NCBI GenBank assembly: GCA_027257055.1
Contig: JAPVLO010000003.1
Location: forward strand, 16,247,501 to 16,311,500
From: Cephalopachus bancanus
Taxonomy: Eukaryota; Chordata; Mammalia; Primates; Tarsiidae
DNA: 64,000 bases
Reading direction: 5' to 3'
Shown here piece by piece: positions 13,242 through 25,864 of this stretch. Each line of letters starts with the position of its first letter. The stretch's first letter is position 1. Made by a program: the position numbers and the translations under genes. The notes beneath the pieces were generated by a model. It did not search any database and was not told the origin of the DNA. It saw nothing but the letters and a program-made list of their open reading frames with translations.

Positions 13242-14960
13242 TACATTGTGACCAATAGATAAAAATCGTTGGGATTTTTAGACCTTATTCTGTTGTCCAC
13301 ATCTCACACTCTTTCATGATTTCTATGTCTTTGCCTCTCCCTCTCTGTGTGCTGCTTCTAAGTAATTTCTTCTAATCTGGCTTTCAGTTCTCAAACTGTA
13401 TGCAGTCTTCTGTTTTACCTGTCCTTTGCGTTTCTAATGTCAGTGATCATAACTTTCATTTCTAGACATTGTGTGTTCTTTTCACATATTTGTGGTCACA
13501 TACAATGGTTTCGTTTTCTTGGGTTTTGTACAGGCAACACGGGTAGTCTATATTCTCAACCCAAGTGCATGCAGTGAGGTGTTTTCCAGGATGACTTTTT
13601 TCTTGTATTCTACTTTACTCAGGGCTGAATCTAACATAGGCACCATCTCCATCTTTCCTCTGTGGGCCACAATTTCTCTATTATACTTAGTCTTTCAGGT
13701 ATTCCAGACTTACACAAGGCTCTCAAAACAGATTTTCTATCATTCTTATCTTGGGCTTGTCTCCATCTCCAGGTTGCTGGGGGAACAAAAGATACCTTAG
13801 AGGCAATATCATCTCCAGCACTCACTCACTGAGTGGTTTCTCTTACTTTTGACCTTGGAGACTTATTTTCCTGACAGTTCAAACATGTATCTAAAAACGT
13901 GCTTTTAGTACACTTATGTTAAAAAGGAAGGGAGAAAATTATATAATAATAGATATTAATATATGCTATATTATATATGTGTGTATGCATTTTTAAAATC
14001 TCTGGAAGAATAAGACGCAGCTAATGCTGGGAAGGCAGTTATGGGAACGGGGCACATGAGGGGTGGGGTAACAAGGAGCCTTCTTTTATGAGATCTTCTT
14101 ATTATTTTTTGTGATTCTATGTCAATATATTACTGGTTCAATCTATTAAATATGTGTTAAAAATACCATCACCACCCTTCCACCCCCCCACTCCAGCAAT
14201 CTTGCTGTTTTTTACCAGGTGGGTTTCAGACATCTAGTCTGCTGTTTTGTTGGAAATTGAATAGTGGTCACACTTGTGGTTATATAAATTTTAGTTCATT
14301 GTTTTGCCTCTGTGTAGCCCTCCAGATGAACTCTGTAGATGATCGATATTTTCCAAACTATCAGCGGAAAGGAATCAGAAATCGATAACTCCCTCTTCTT
14401 TAAATTTCCTGTTGGTTTTAAACTTTTCCATTGTAGCAGACCATTTCTTTTTTCTGTAAAAATGTTTGTATGGCCTTATCTTATATATTAGGTGTTTGCT
14501 GCAACACAGCCCTGCCTTAATTAGTTGGGATAAGCCTGTGGCTACCCGTCTGGATGGTGTACTGGTGTACTTACAAAAGTCATTCATAGGTTAATAGTGG
14601 ATTTTATCACATCAAGATGCATTAATATAGTGGTTTTGATCTACTGAATGGCCTCTCTTCTTCTTTCAACTGCTCTCTGTTCTACTCCTGCCAGTCTAAG
14701 ATGATGAACATTTGGAGTTCCATTTATCTTATTTTCTTGTTTCCCATGCAGGCTGCTTGGCACTTCTTTTAATTGTGTGTTGTCTGACTGTTAGGCTGTC
14801 CTTTCATATTTTTCTGATGCAGATAGAAATTTTATTTTACCTGTTTGTTTCGTTTTTCGGCCACTCTGGTAGGCCAACACTGTCATTCATTTCCTTCATC
14901 CTGCAATAAACAGAGTGCATCTAACTTCTGGCCTTCATGAGAACATTCATTCAGCTTAGT

Positions 14961-15041
14961 TATCTTCCTTCCTTCCTTCCTTCCTTCCTTCCTTCCTTCC
15001 TTCCTTCCTTCCTTCTTTCCTTCCTTCCTTCCTTCCTTCCT
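14961..15041. repeat. (CTTC)n microsatellite
   Basis: About twenty CTTC units with one CTTTC interruption, 180 bp upstream of the exon 2 acceptor. It makes artificial repeat frames on both strands. Confidence 0.95.
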
Positions 15042-15222
15042 TTTAACTGGAAGCCTGGTTCTACACTTCCCTTCATTTTCAGATCTCCTTTTAGAAAGCG
15101 GTCAACTTTAAAAGGTCTTAACTTAGAATATAGTAATCTATTAATAGGTTGGTACATGCTTTACTTTGATTTGACACTAATGTATTCTCTAGAAATAACT
15201 TCATGTGTCATTTGCTTTTTAG

Positions 15223-15364
15223 CCGATTACACCTCAACAAGAAGGCAACTGACAAACAGCCATACAGCAAGCTCCCAGGTGTCTCTCTTCTGAAACCACT
15301 GAAAGGAGTAGATCCCAACTTAATCAACAACTTGGAGACGTTCTTTGAATTGGATTATCCCAAA
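15223..15364 (+). CDS. UGCG: UGCG exon 2 (ceramide glucosyltransferase, residues 33-80)
   Basis: UGCG transfers glucose from UDP-glucose to ceramide on the cytosolic face of the Golgi, the first committed step of most glycosphingolipid synthesis. The exon starts after TTTTTAG at 15221-15222 and ends before GTAAGT at 15365. It opens with the third base of codon 33 and closes cleanly after Lys80. The translation [19 protein letters not shown] onward is the segment joining the N-terminal signal-anchor helix to the GT21 catalytic domain; the [13 protein letters not shown] stretch opens that domain. The missing upstream coding part must be 98 nt, matching the known first coding exon (about 32.7 codons with the membrane anchor). 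That exon is not in the window, so start codon and promoter are not visible. No stop or frameshift is seen. Identification is from recalled family sequence and is very secure. Confidence 0.97.
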
Positions 15365-15493
15365 GTAAGTACAATGATGGATTCATTAGGAATGAGCTAG
15401 ACTGGTTTTTTTGTTTGTTTGTTTCTTTCCACCCTCATAATAAACACTTAGGAATTTTTAACACTGTATAAGGTGAAGATATTAAAAATTTGT

Positions 15494-15810
15494 GCCAGGC
15501 TTGGTGTCTCAGCCTGTAATCCACGCCTTTGGGAGGCTGAGGTGAGTGGATTGCCTGAGCTCGTGGGTTCAAGACCCGCCTGGGCAACTTGGCAAGACCT
15601 CATCTCTACAATAAATCAAAAATTAGCCAGGCGTGGTAGCACACACCTGTAGTTCCAGCTACTTGGAAGGCTGAGATGGAAGGATCGCCGGAGCCCAGCA
15701 GGCAAGGCTGCGGTGGCCGGGAGCGGCCACTGCACTCCAGTCTGAGCGATAGAGTGAGACTCCAAATCAACAAAAATAAATAAATAAAAATAAAATAAAT
15801 AAAATAAAAA
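15494..15810 (+). mobile_element. Alu dimer
   Basis: Complete Alu with an (AAATAAAT)-rich tail, flanked by AAAAATTTGTG at both sides. Confidence 0.94.
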
Positions 15811-16044
15811 TTTGTGATAATGTTGGCCTCATAAAATTTAAGCTTTTGTAGTAGTCATCACAGGAAAGAAAAGGAGTTGGGGAAAGGATAAAAATCCCTG
15901 AGTATACCTCCTAGAACTCAAATATTGTCAAGTGCGTGGTAGTTTGAATATAAAGATTTTCTTCTGTGAGAGTTGTATGTGAACAACGGGAAGAGAGTGA
16001 GAGAGCCAGTGTCCAGTGTTCAGTGGTCTGAGATGGGTGCCATA

Positions 16045-16362
16045 CAGTAAGTTCCTTACATACGAACCTTCAAGTTGCAAACTTTCAAAGATGCAAATAT
16101 GTGTTCAAATGTCCAGTTAATATAAGTTGGTTCACATCTCTGGTATACAAGCTGTACTGTAAGATATAAATGGTTTATTTTCTGTGTTTGTTTGTTTTAT
16201 GTATTATTTGTGTGAAAAGTATTATAAACTTATTATAGTACACTATTCTATAGCCAGTTGTGTTAGTTGGGTACCTAGGCTAACTTTGTTGGACTTATAG
16301 ACAAATTGGACTTACAAATGTGCTCTTAGAACGGAACTCATTCATATGTAGGGAACTTACTG
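16045..16362. mobile_element. Short Tc1/mariner-type element (MITE)
   Basis: Begins CAGTAAGTTCCTTACATACG and ends CATATGTAGGGAACTTACTG, which are imperfect inverted repeats. TA dinucleotides flank both ends (16043-16044 and 16363-16364), as expected for Tc1/mariner target duplication. Only 318 bp long and non-coding. Confidence 0.75.
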
Positions 16363-17752
16363 TACAGCTAGAACTAAATGAAGTCCCTGGAGAAACTGAC
16401 TTTGAGTCCAGAGTAGATACCAATTAATGGCAAGGTAGGAATTCTTACCTCGTTTTTAATTTATTTAATTGTTCTGATTTTTAATACCTAATTTTATTGC
16501 TTATACCATTTGTCTATGTAATCTGTACATCTGTAAACTCAATGTACTCCCTTCATTGGAAATTCTGGAGCTTGCTTGAAATGGAAGTATTCTTTTTGTC
16601 ACTTTCCTTTAGTATTCCACCTGTAGTTTCTTAGGAGAATTTAATATTCCTTGATTTTTGTACTTAGCTTTATTGCAGCTTTTTAAATTGCTTGTTTGAA
16701 ATACTGCTTTGGAAAGGGCATTTTAGAGGTAGTAGATCATTGGTGAGAAGAATGTGTCTTTATATTTTACCTCCTTGATTTTCAGTATAGTTTAATTTTC
16801 CCTTTTTTAGGTCTCTAGTCATTTGCGTAACCTTTTACCCTATTGCCTCAGTTTTCCCATAAACTTGGATTCTCCCCTAATTTTTTAGGACAGAGTAGTA
16901 CAAGTAGTCAGAAGAAAGATGATATACACACTACATTTCTCATGGTGACTGGTTTTCATGATCTTATTTTTTCTTTTAGCCCTTATTTTTCTCAGTAGCA
17001 CCAATACAAAAAGAACAGGGGAAACACAGGCATGATTGCCTTAATGCAGCACTTATTAAATAGGTGGATATAAGTATCATTTATTTTTTTATTGTTGTTT
17101 TTATATTATCTCTTTGGGAATTTTGTAGTTTAGGTTTTGGAAACTAATTTGAAGCAAAAGAAATTTATATATTTCTTGTGGTTTATGTGTATTTATAGAT
17201 ATTTAATAATTTTAGAGATTTGAATTACATGCATGTGTTACATAGTCAATCAGTTAGGTATGTATTATTAAAAGTAAGATACAGTTGTGTATATGTGATT
17301 ATTTTTTAAACTAAAAATATAAAGCATGGCTTTTGTATTTCAGATAAAATGATATAAATAATATTAATTATATAATACATTTTGCAGTAAGGAACAATGG
17401 AATTTTTTCAAACTCCATGCAAGTAAATGCAGAGGAGAATTTTACCTTCATGAATGAAAAAATATTTTCATTGATTATGAATAAATATTAGAGCGTAACT
17501 TAGCATTTATCATTGTGAAACTTAAACTCACATTTCAGTTTTTTAACCATCATCCTTCCCTTTCCCCAGTCAACTACTCTCAAAACTTAGTTATGGAATT
17601 TTTACATTGCAGCCCTGTGAGATGGTCACAAAAATGATTGAGGATGTTAGTGCAGGTTTTAGTTGCAGAAAAAAATTTTAAAAACCAAACACATATATAT
17701 CCATTAATTGTGACCATTCCAGATGATTCCATAACTGATTTCTTCAAAATGA

Positions 17753-17753
<1 letters not shown>

Positions 17754-17797
<44 letters not shown>
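17754..17797. repeat. (TG)n microsatellite
   Basis: Pure GT/TG dinucleotide run of about 22 units. Confidence 0.95.
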
Positions 17798-17799
<2 letters not shown>

Positions 17800-18315
17800 C
17801 ATCTGGACTATCTCAAGAACTAGTTTTCACTCATCATAGCAGTTCATTTTCATTTAAGTTATATCATTCAAGTTGGTTGAGCAGAAAGCTATTTTGATAC
17901 CCATAATATGAATAACAGCATCTGAAGGAGGTTGTTTTTATTCTTTCTTAATGTAAAATTTTATTTTCTAATTACAAAAGCATTGCTAGCTGTGTAAATA
18001 AAAATTTTGGAAATCAGAGGAAAAGTGTAAAGAACCTGCAATCTAAGGGAAATGTTTGACCTCACAAGCATCATATTTGCTTTTTTTAAAAAGTCAAACA
18101 CAATGGCGAATGTTCTAAAAGAGACTAAAGTTAATACTGAAATCACCCAAATCTGAGTGTGAACAGATTAGGCATTTGTGTCACCATGGAGGCAAGTAAT
18201 CACAAAATGAACATTCACGTGACTGCCAAGTCCAGTGCCCTTTGGTATTTGTTTTTTGTTGGTGTGGGTGTAAACATTGTTATACAAAAGTTTGTAAATG
18301 TTTTCATTCTGGGAA

Positions 18316-19530
18316 CAGGGGTGTCAACTTTTGGCTTCCTTTGGTCACATTAAGTGAAGAGGAATTGTCTTGGGCTAGTCATAAACTGGTCATATAATAT
18401 AGTTTATATACATAAGACTTATTTTATTCTTTTATTTTTATAAAGTTTAGGGAAATGAGAACAATATAAAACTAGTGAAAAACTGTCCTTGTTTTTGTAA
18501 AACTAATCTATCAATATCTAGTTTGATGGAAGTGATCACAATTTTTAGTGAGTTCTTGAGGTGCTTGTCAGAAATGTTTGTTCCAATTTTGCTCTTCGTG
18601 TGCTTTCATCATTGAAAACAGCTTCTCACAAACATATGTGCTGCCAAAAAGCAATGTCATGAATAAGGCATGATTGTGAGCTTCAAAAATGGAACTACAC
18701 ATGGGGTCACAAAGAATATTAAACGCTAAAAAACACATGATGTTAATATGCTGTGTGGGCCACCTGACTCCAGCAAGGATAGCCATCATTAATAAGTCAA
18801 AAAACAGCAGATGCTGGCACAGGTGCAGAGAAAAGGGAACACATCTACACTGTTGGTGGGAGTGCAGGCTAGTTCAACCTCTATGGAAAGCAGTTTGGCA
18901 ATTCCTAAAAGAACTAAAAATTGACCTTCTGTATGGTTCAGCAATCCCTCTTCTGGGAATATACCCAGAGGAATGTAAATTGCTTTACCAAAAAGGCACC
19001 TGCACACGCATGTTGATTTCAGCACTATTCATGATGGCAAAAACATGGAATCAACCCTACTGCCCAAAAAAAATGGACTGGATAAAGAAAATGTCATACA
19101 TATACATGGTAGAGTATTATGTAGACATAAAGAAGAATAAAATCATGGACTTTGCTGCAAATTGGATGGAGTTGGAGAACATCATACCATCACAGAAACA
19201 AAGAATGGAACTGCATGTTCTCACTCATAAGTGGGATCTAAACATCAACTACATTAGTACAAGGGAGGGATTGGCAGTTTTGGGGCTCTGCTGGGTGCGG
19301 GGGTAGGGGGGTACGTGACAGCACAAAGGGCACCTGCTCCTTTACCAGGGGTGTGAGGGACAATTGAAGGCCCAAACTTCACCTGCATGCAGTCTACTTG
19401 TGTAGTTAATCCTTATTTGTACTCCACATCTCTATAATAAAATAAAATTTAATTTAAAAAGATTTTGTGGAGCCACATAACTAGCTGACCTGTGATGTGG
19501 CCCATGGGCCACAGGTTGGACATACCTTAT
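18316..19530 (-). mobile_element. hAT (Charlie-like) DNA transposon remnant split by L1
   Basis: The left end CAGGGGTGTCAACTTTTGGC at 18316 and the right end GGGCCACAGGTTGGACATAC near 19507-19526 have the form of hAT terminal inverted repeats. Between 18568 and about 18740 the minus strand still reads a hAT dimerisation-like piece with STYVCEKLFSMMKAHEEQNW near its C-terminus. The middle is replaced by an L1 insertion. No functional transposase remains. Confidence 0.65.
18770..19470 (+). mobile_element. L1 3' end (ORF2 C-terminus and 3' UTR)
   Basis: The open frame to 19306 has the L1 ORF2 C-terminal pattern: HCWWECRLVQPLWKAVWQFL, then IPLLGIYPEE and KKNKIMDFAANWMELENI. After it come a G-rich 3' UTR patch (19294-19313) and an A-rich end with AATAAAATAAAATTTAA. 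It is 5' truncated and nested inside the hAT element. The reading frame is a retroelement remnant, not a host gene. Confidence 0.9.
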
Positions 19531-21424
19531 TTAGAACGTTACAGGCCATTTGGGGGGAAAATAGGACACATACTGAAGTTTCAAGTTCTTACTTAATTTT
19601 GGACATGTGCTTGTTCTGTATTTCTCAGTTTCAATTTTGGTAAGGCTATACTAATTGCCCTGAAAGATTCCTGTGCTTTAAGTATCTTATAAGTCCACTT
19701 TCATATTGATACTTATTCCTCAGGAAAAAATAGAAGAATGAAAAGATGATATAATTTATTTTCCATAAAACTGAATACTTATTTAGTATCAGCATAGAAG
19801 GGATTTGGGGAGAGATTCAGCAGTAGCAGGAAGAATCAGTCATCTGCATCTCATGACTTGTTGGCTTTACTCCGATAAATTCTGGCGATATGAAGAGTAT
19901 TTAAATGAACCACCAGAGTTATTAACAGTGAGGCTATAGTAACTGTGATTTTTTTTTCTTTTCTTTTTTGCATGTGCCATGTTTTGGATTCTTTATTGTC
20001 AGTGGTGTAACTAACCTCAAGAGGAATTGCTTTCTAAGCAAGGTGGTCTTCTAACAGAACTCAAGAAGACTAAAAATAGGATCAATTGAAAGATCACACA
20101 GTTAATACGTATAGTAAAGCTAAGTCTAAAAGATTAGGAATTTACCCGATGAAACTGAAAAACTTTGTAAACCATCAGCTTGTTGAGACTAGATAGCAAA
20201 CATTCAAAATTACTTGTCAAAACTTTGCAGTCAAAGCAGTTTTCTTACAAAACTCCCCTTCCCAACAGCTGTCAGCCACCTAGAAGTTACCCAAGACAAA
20301 TGCACTTACTTAAAAAACATGGTCATCATCTACTTTGTGCCAGCAAATGTTCTAGGCGTGTTCTACACTTAAGTCCATTCTGCCATCAAATTTATATTCT
20401 ACTGTAATCTAAATATCATCATTAAATGTTTCTGTAAACATGATCTATAAAGTAGTTATTTATAAATAATTTAAGATATTGCTATTTGATATGCAATATG
20501 ATTGATTCATATATTAAAATGTTTTTCTATTTTAAGGAATATTTTGTTTACTGCAGTAAAAACTTTACAATACTAATATCTGCAGGACTGAATCAATGAG
20601 ACTTTTCTAATACTTATACAATTTAAGTCTAATGTTGTTTATGCATCTATTCACAAATGCAAAAGTAACATTAATGATTACTGCAATTTTTAGATATTCA
20701 GTTCTTAAGTATCAAAGAGCTGAATGTTCTTAGTTTGTAGATTTTTTTTTATACCTCTTTTGTTCTCAGGCATTTAGTCATTTCCCTGCTTGAAAAGACA
20801 AAGAGAAAATTAGTCAGTTTTGCTATCTGTAAAGCAACCTTACTAAAGATTTGATGGAAAGTAAACTTTAAATTACTTCAAGGTTTATTTTATGTATTCA
20901 TACAGTGCCCATTTAGATAGAATACTAACCCTTACATTCTTTGCAGATTTATAAAGTAAATGAATTCTTGAAATATTTTAAAGGTGTTATATTTTCAAGG
21001 CACACTGTAATTTTAAACATATATATTTATGCCTAACCCGTTAGATAAATACCTGAAAAGTTATTTTTGTGTTAGCTAAGAAAGCCTTTAACGTAAATTT
21101 ACTATTTAGGGTTTTGCCAGTTGCAGTCTAGTTGGAATTTTAATATAGAGATTGCTAGCAAATAAAACGTTTGATTAAGTTGTGAAGACAGAGAGATGAT
21201 AGCTGAAAAATGAAGATTCCTGGTTAATCTGATACTGTAGAAAACAGTTGAGTTCTACCTCCAATTTGATATCATTTTTAGTATCAGAAAAAATTAAGTG
21301 AATGTTTTGTGTTTTTAAGAGTCTGAGCATTTTTTGAAAACTATGAATTAAGTTTGATTTACACTTTGGCTAACCAAAGTATACTTATTTCTAATTAAAA
21401 ATTAAGTTTAAGAAATGTAATCAG

Positions 21425-21710
21425 GGCCGGACTCAGTGGCTCAGCCTGTAATCTCAGCACTTTGGGAGGCCGAGGAGAGTGGATTGCCTAAACCCGTGGG
21501 TTCAAGATCAACCTGAGCAACTTGGTGTGACCTCGTCTCTACAACAACTAGATTAGCCAGGCATGTTAGCGCGCGCCTGTAGTTCTGGCTACTTAGAAGG
21601 CTGAGGTAGAAGGATCACCGGAGCCCAGGAGGTCAAAGCTGGGGCGGCCATGAGGGTGCCACTGCACTCCAGCCTGGGCGATGGAGTGAGATTCTAACTC
21701 CAAAAAAAAA
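21425..21710 (+). mobile_element. Alu dimer
   Basis: Complete Alu with a short A-tail, followed at once by a second partial copy. Confidence 0.92.
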
Positions 21711-21973
21711 ATTTGGGAGGCCGAAACGAGAGGCTTGCTTGAGCCCAAGGGTTCGAGACCAGCCTGGTCAACTTGGTAAGACCTCATCTCTGCAATAAAT
21801 GAAAAAAAGAATTAGCCAGATGTGTTAGCACGTGCCTGTAGTTCCAGCCACCTGGAAAGCTGAGGCGGAAGATCGCTGGAGTCCTGCAGGTCGACGCTGG
21901 GGTGGCCATAAGTGTGTCACTGCACTCCAGACTGGGCAACGGAGTGAGGCTCTAACTCAAAAAAAAAAAAAAG
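21711..21973 (+). mobile_element. Alu, 5'-truncated, tandem copy
   Basis: Begins within the left arm at TTGGGAGGCCGAAACGAG directly behind the A-tail of the previous Alu and ends in its own A-tail. Confidence 0.9.
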
Positions 21974-22098
21974 TATAATCAATAAAAATTAAAACCTTAA
22001 ACCTTTCACTTCAGTAAAGATAAGCTATGCCTCCCTTACGTACAATTCTTGTTACTTAACACCATATACGTCTCAAAAATATTTCTGTTAAAATACAT

Positions 22099-22365
22099 TT
22101 TTTTTTAATTTATTTTTTATTATGAAGTTGTGGGGTACAGTTAAGGGTTAGGTATACAATTGCGTTTCATTCAGGCACCCTGTTGATATGGGGTGTTTCC
22201 CCGTTCCAGACAGATATTTGCTACTGTTAATCCCATCTCCCTCCCCCCACCATAGTTTCCCAGTACGGTCAGTCATTTTCGTATAGTATTGCATTGGATG
22301 TTTAAGGTCCATTATATGAGTGAAAACATGTGATACTCGGATCTTTGTTTCTGTGAGAGGGCACT
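22099..22365 (-). mobile_element. L1 3' UTR, antisense
   Basis: TTATGAAGTTGTGGGGTACA, CATTCAGGCACCCTGTTG and TGAGTGAAAACATGTGATAC are antisense L1 3' sequence, starting with a T-rich tail complement. Confidence 0.65.
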
Positions 22366-23350
22366 ATATTTTACAAAATGTTATCTTGCTGGGGGGAAAA
22401 AACAACTAAGACTAGTTTTTTTTATTATAGTTTATGGAATTGTATTGCTTATAAACATTTTCTTCAATGATATTCACACATACCTGCCAAAAAGCATAAA
22501 TTATAAAAGCATTAAAGAAACTATGCTATGTTTTAAAAAACAAGGAACTCTTTCAGAGCAAGCCTGGCTGAGCAGCTTGCCATAGTAGGAAAGCTAATTA
22601 ATTGTTAATTTTGCCCTTCCAGAAAGTCATTTACCCTTTCTAATCTTGATTGTTAAGGTCATTGCCTTTTGGTGTCTCGATCAGAGTTATTTTGAAAGTC
22701 AGGATGAGCTGATGGCTGATCTTTTGTGACTTACAGCCAACCCTTAGGGAAATTTCAGGAGTGTGATAGGAGGGGTGTCCTTTCCATTCTCAGGTTGTTA
22801 TGTGTTCTCTGGAGACCAGGTAACTGTCAAGCTGGTTTCAGTATTTCTTGAGTAGAAATTTTGCTCAGTCATCATTAAAGGCAGATATTGAATAGAGTAT
22901 ATAAAAACAGTAGGTGGAAAGTATACGTTGTTTTCCCCATCAACTTAATTATTGAGAGAACATTTTTTTCACTTGGAAAAAAAGGAAATGTTACCTTAGC
23001 CAAACCTTCATTAACCTTAGTCTTTGCCCTTTTGTGCACAACCACAGATTTCTTTATTTCTTGTTAGTTTTTGCTGAGATAATATTTATTAAGCAAACAA
23101 TAATTACTTATTATGCTTGAGGGCACTGTAAACATTTTATTTCCACTTTTTAACCTGTATAGGCCTATCAATAGAAGTAAATAAAACAGGCCTTCTCAGA
23201 CCCTGAGTTAGACAGATCTGAGTTAGACCCTGTGTGATAGACACCTAAAAAGTCGTGTTCTTAACACTTTTTATTTTTTAGAACACGCGGCTTTGTTATG
23301 TTTTCATGGACATAATTAACCTCTCTCCTGTGCTTAAAAATGTTCAGCCA

Positions 23351-23608
23351 GGCTGGGCTCAGTGACTCAGCCTGTAATCCTAGCGTTTTGGGAGGCCAAG
23401 GCGAGAGGATTACCTGAGACCTCGTGTCTACAATAAATCAAAAAATTAACCAGATGTGGTAGCATGCACCTGTAGTTCTGGCTACTTGGAAAGCTGAGGT
23501 GGAAGGATCACCTGAGCCCAGCAGGTTGAGGCTGTGGTGGCCATGAGCGTGCCACTGCACTCCAGCCTGGGTGACGGAGTAAGACTCCAACTCCAAAAAA
23601 AAAAAAAT
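23351..23608 (+). mobile_element. Alu with left-arm deletion
   Basis: Lineage-type Alu lacking about 40 bp of the left arm (GATTACCTGAGACCTCGTGT joins across the gap). Ends in an A-tail. Confidence 0.92.
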
Positions 23609-23814
23609 GTTCAACCAGTTTTAGAAGAGGATTTAGTAGGAAATTTGTCATTGAGTCAGCATGAATTCATCACCACTTCTGAAAAAAAATTACTGCTTAG
23701 AATAGGTATCCCACAAAATTATAGAGTAGCATCTTTGTATGTGAAAATGAATACTTTAAAAATTTAGTAGCTTACTGAATGGGAATTTAGAGGTTTAGCT
23801 TAAGATCTTATAAG

Positions 23815-23905
23815 CCTGGCTACATGTCAGAATCACCCCAGAGATTCTGATGCAAAGGTCCAAGAATAGGGCCCAATGCTCTTTCTAAAATAATGCCCCA
23901 GGGTA
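23815..23905 (+). mobile_element. MER5-type fragment
   Basis: CTACATGTCAGAATCACCCC and GAGATTCTGATGCAAAGG match the middle of MER5-like hAT elements. Confidence 0.5.
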
Positions 23906-24642
23906 ATTTTGACACAGCCAGTCAAGCGTTAAGAAATGACTTTCTTAATTTACTGTTTAAGACTAAACATAGCACTGGAGGAAATAAAATTCTGGGTATT
24001 TTCATAGTTTCAAGACTAAGCATGCTTTTCAAGATAGCTAAACGTCCAATCAAATCAAATAATATTTTGTTCCAAAAATTATGCAACAAAAAAAATCTGA
24101 TCTTATTTTGTCTTTCCATGTGAAGAATTTGGAAAAGCGAGCAAAAAAACTTTAAATGCGTCATAATGGGATTTTGTATGTAATTTGTAGCTCCTTCATG
24201 AAATAATATTAAGTATGGGGACAAAGCTTTGAAAAAACAGGAGGTGTGTTTATTTTGCTTCCTTTCTATGTCCTTTTAACTCTACTAGGCATCCGGGGAG
24301 CATTCAGTAGATCATCGGTAATGAAGACAATGGACTAGTTTGAAATCCAGTTCAATTACTAGAACATGCCTATCTGGAAATGACAGGTCTACAATTATGG
24401 GCACCACCGATTTTTCCTTATCCTTTCTGCTTGCTAATAGACCTCTAATCTGGGGAAGCTTCTCTCCATTAAAGCAATACTTGTTACCATAAGTGTTTAC
24501 ATCCATTATGAATAGTCTCTTAACTTTTAGAACTTTGTATATACAATTGCTCATTTTCTTATACTTTTTATTCCACAAGTAAATGCTAATAAGAGCTTAT
24601 TTTTTAAAAGGTTAATTTACATAAAATATGTTCTTTGACTAG

Positions 24643-24745
24643 TATGAAGTACTCCTTTGTGTACAAGATCATGATGATCCAGCCATTGATGTATGTAAGA
24701 AGCTTCTCGGGAAGTATCCAAATGTTGATGCTAGATTATTTATAG
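24643..24745 (+). CDS. UGCG: UGCG exon 3 (residues 81-115, first catalytic Asp motif)
   Basis: The acceptor TTTGACTAG ends at 24642 and the donor GTAAGT starts at 24746. The exon is 103 nt, begins in phase 0 at Tyr81 and ends with the first base of codon 115. The translation [20 protein letters not shown] contains the first Asp motif of the glucosyltransferase, with Asp92 as the last Asp of QDHDD. This belongs to the D,D,D,(Q/R)XXRW signature of the GT-A processive-like family, which binds UDP-sugar and metal. The remainder, ending in NVDARLFIG, leads into the second half of the nucleotide-binding fold. It is separated from exon 2 by an intron of over 9 kb and from exon 4 by about 2 kb. No lesion is seen. 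Confidence 0.97.
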
Positions 24746-25382
24746 GTAAGTAACAAATTCTACACTACCATTTTGCGGTGATAGTGTTAAGTATCAACAA
24801 TATTCTCTGCATTAAACTATAGATTAAGGTGTTACCATGTTTGCTTTAATAAAGCATGTTTGTTGAAGTAATGAAAGGTTTTACATCTTTTTGAGAAAAG
24901 TTATTAAAACAAAGGTTTTGAAAAAATGTATGTGCTATTAACAAATAACACAAAAACTACACTTATCAATCAGACATGAGTCTGTTATTTTTGTTTCTTT
25001 AGTATTTGGAGTGTGTGCCCTTTCTGTTTCTCACTGACTATAATTGGGAGTGAGCAACAGAATTCACTTTTATTGTGTTGCAGAAAGAGTATTTTTCCAA
25101 AAGCCGATAGGCATATTCTAAAGACTTGTAGAAGTGTATTTGCCATTAAATTTTTTTTTCAAGTAGAGGCCTGGTGTGATCTCTCTTTAAAAATAAAAGT
25201 GATATGAGGTGTTTGCTGTTTGAAGATAGGGTAATGATTTAAATTTTTTATTAGCTTAAAATACAAATTTGAAATTAATATATGAAGCACTCCTATGAAT
25301 TAATCAGAACCATTACATATCTGTCAACTCAGGGTCAGAGATTATGTTCGTTCCTCACATTTGCTATCTTAAATTATTTACT

Positions 25383-25660
25383 AGCCAGGCACAGTGGCTC
25401 ATGCAGCACTTTGGGACACCAAGGCAAGAGGATTGCCTGAGCCCAGGAGTTTGAGATCAGTCTGGGCAGCATAGCAAGACCTTATCTTTATAAAAAATTT
25501 AAAAATAGCCAGGGTGGTGGTGTGCACCTGTAGTCTCAGCTGCTTGGGAGGCTGATGTGGAAGGATCACCTGGGCCAAGGAGGTTGAGTCTGCGGTGAGC
25601 GGTGATCGTGCCTCTGCACTCCAGCCTGGGCAACAGAGTGAGATTTCAACTAAAAAAAAA

Positions 25661-25662
<2 letters not shown>
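25383..25662 (+). mobile_element. Alu, older type
   Basis: CAGGCACAGTGGCTCATGCA with left-arm damage; the A-tail has grown into a TA microsatellite. Confidence 0.9.
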
Positions 25663-25663
<1 letters not shown>

Positions 25664-25706
<43 letters not shown>

Positions 25707-25753
25707 TTATATATATATGTATATATGTATTTATATATATACACACACATATG
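25664..25753. repeat. Compound (TA)n/(TATG)n microsatellite
   Basis: TATATATA runs broken by GTATATATGTATTTATA units and a final ACACACA, directly on the tail of the preceding Alu. Confidence 0.95.
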
Positions 25754-25864
25754 TTTTTCAGTGTACAAATCTCTGTTAAATATAATATAATCTCACCCAA
25801 CTGGTTAATTTCTTTATGCTGTTTCAATTATCACAGTTTAAAAATTATTCCTATAATCATTTTT

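Larger units (their letters stand above)
1..15222 (+). other. UGCG: UGCG intron 1 (3' part)
   Basis: No host exon is recognised upstream of exon 2, so this is the downstream part of intron 1. It contains an antisense old L1 at the left edge, a (CT)n tract, four Alus, an L2, a MIR, MER5-type fragments, an old L1 split by an Alu, an unclassified 638-bp inverted-end element and a (TTCC)n tract. The stretches 500-1120, 1190-2110, 4520-7640, 12150-12600 and 13250-14950 show nothing I can name, apart from a 19-bp unit repeated with a 22-bp period at 7049-7089. Confidence 0.8.
15365..24642 (+). other. UGCG: UGCG intron 2
   Basis: An intron of 9.3 kb with GTAAGT donor and CTAG acceptor. It holds a complete Alu, a small Tc1/mariner-type element (16045-16362), a (TG)n tract, a hAT element split by an L1 (18316-19530), a tandem Alu pair, an antisense L1 3' end (22099-22365), another Alu and a MER5 fragment. 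The stretches 16380-17740, 17800-18310, 19540-21420 and 22380-23340 show no recognisable feature. Confidence 0.85.

Noticed and set aside
18689..19306. 205-codon open frame in UGCG intron 2
   Set aside because: It is the C-terminal part of L1 ORF2 plus 3' UTR, not a host gene.
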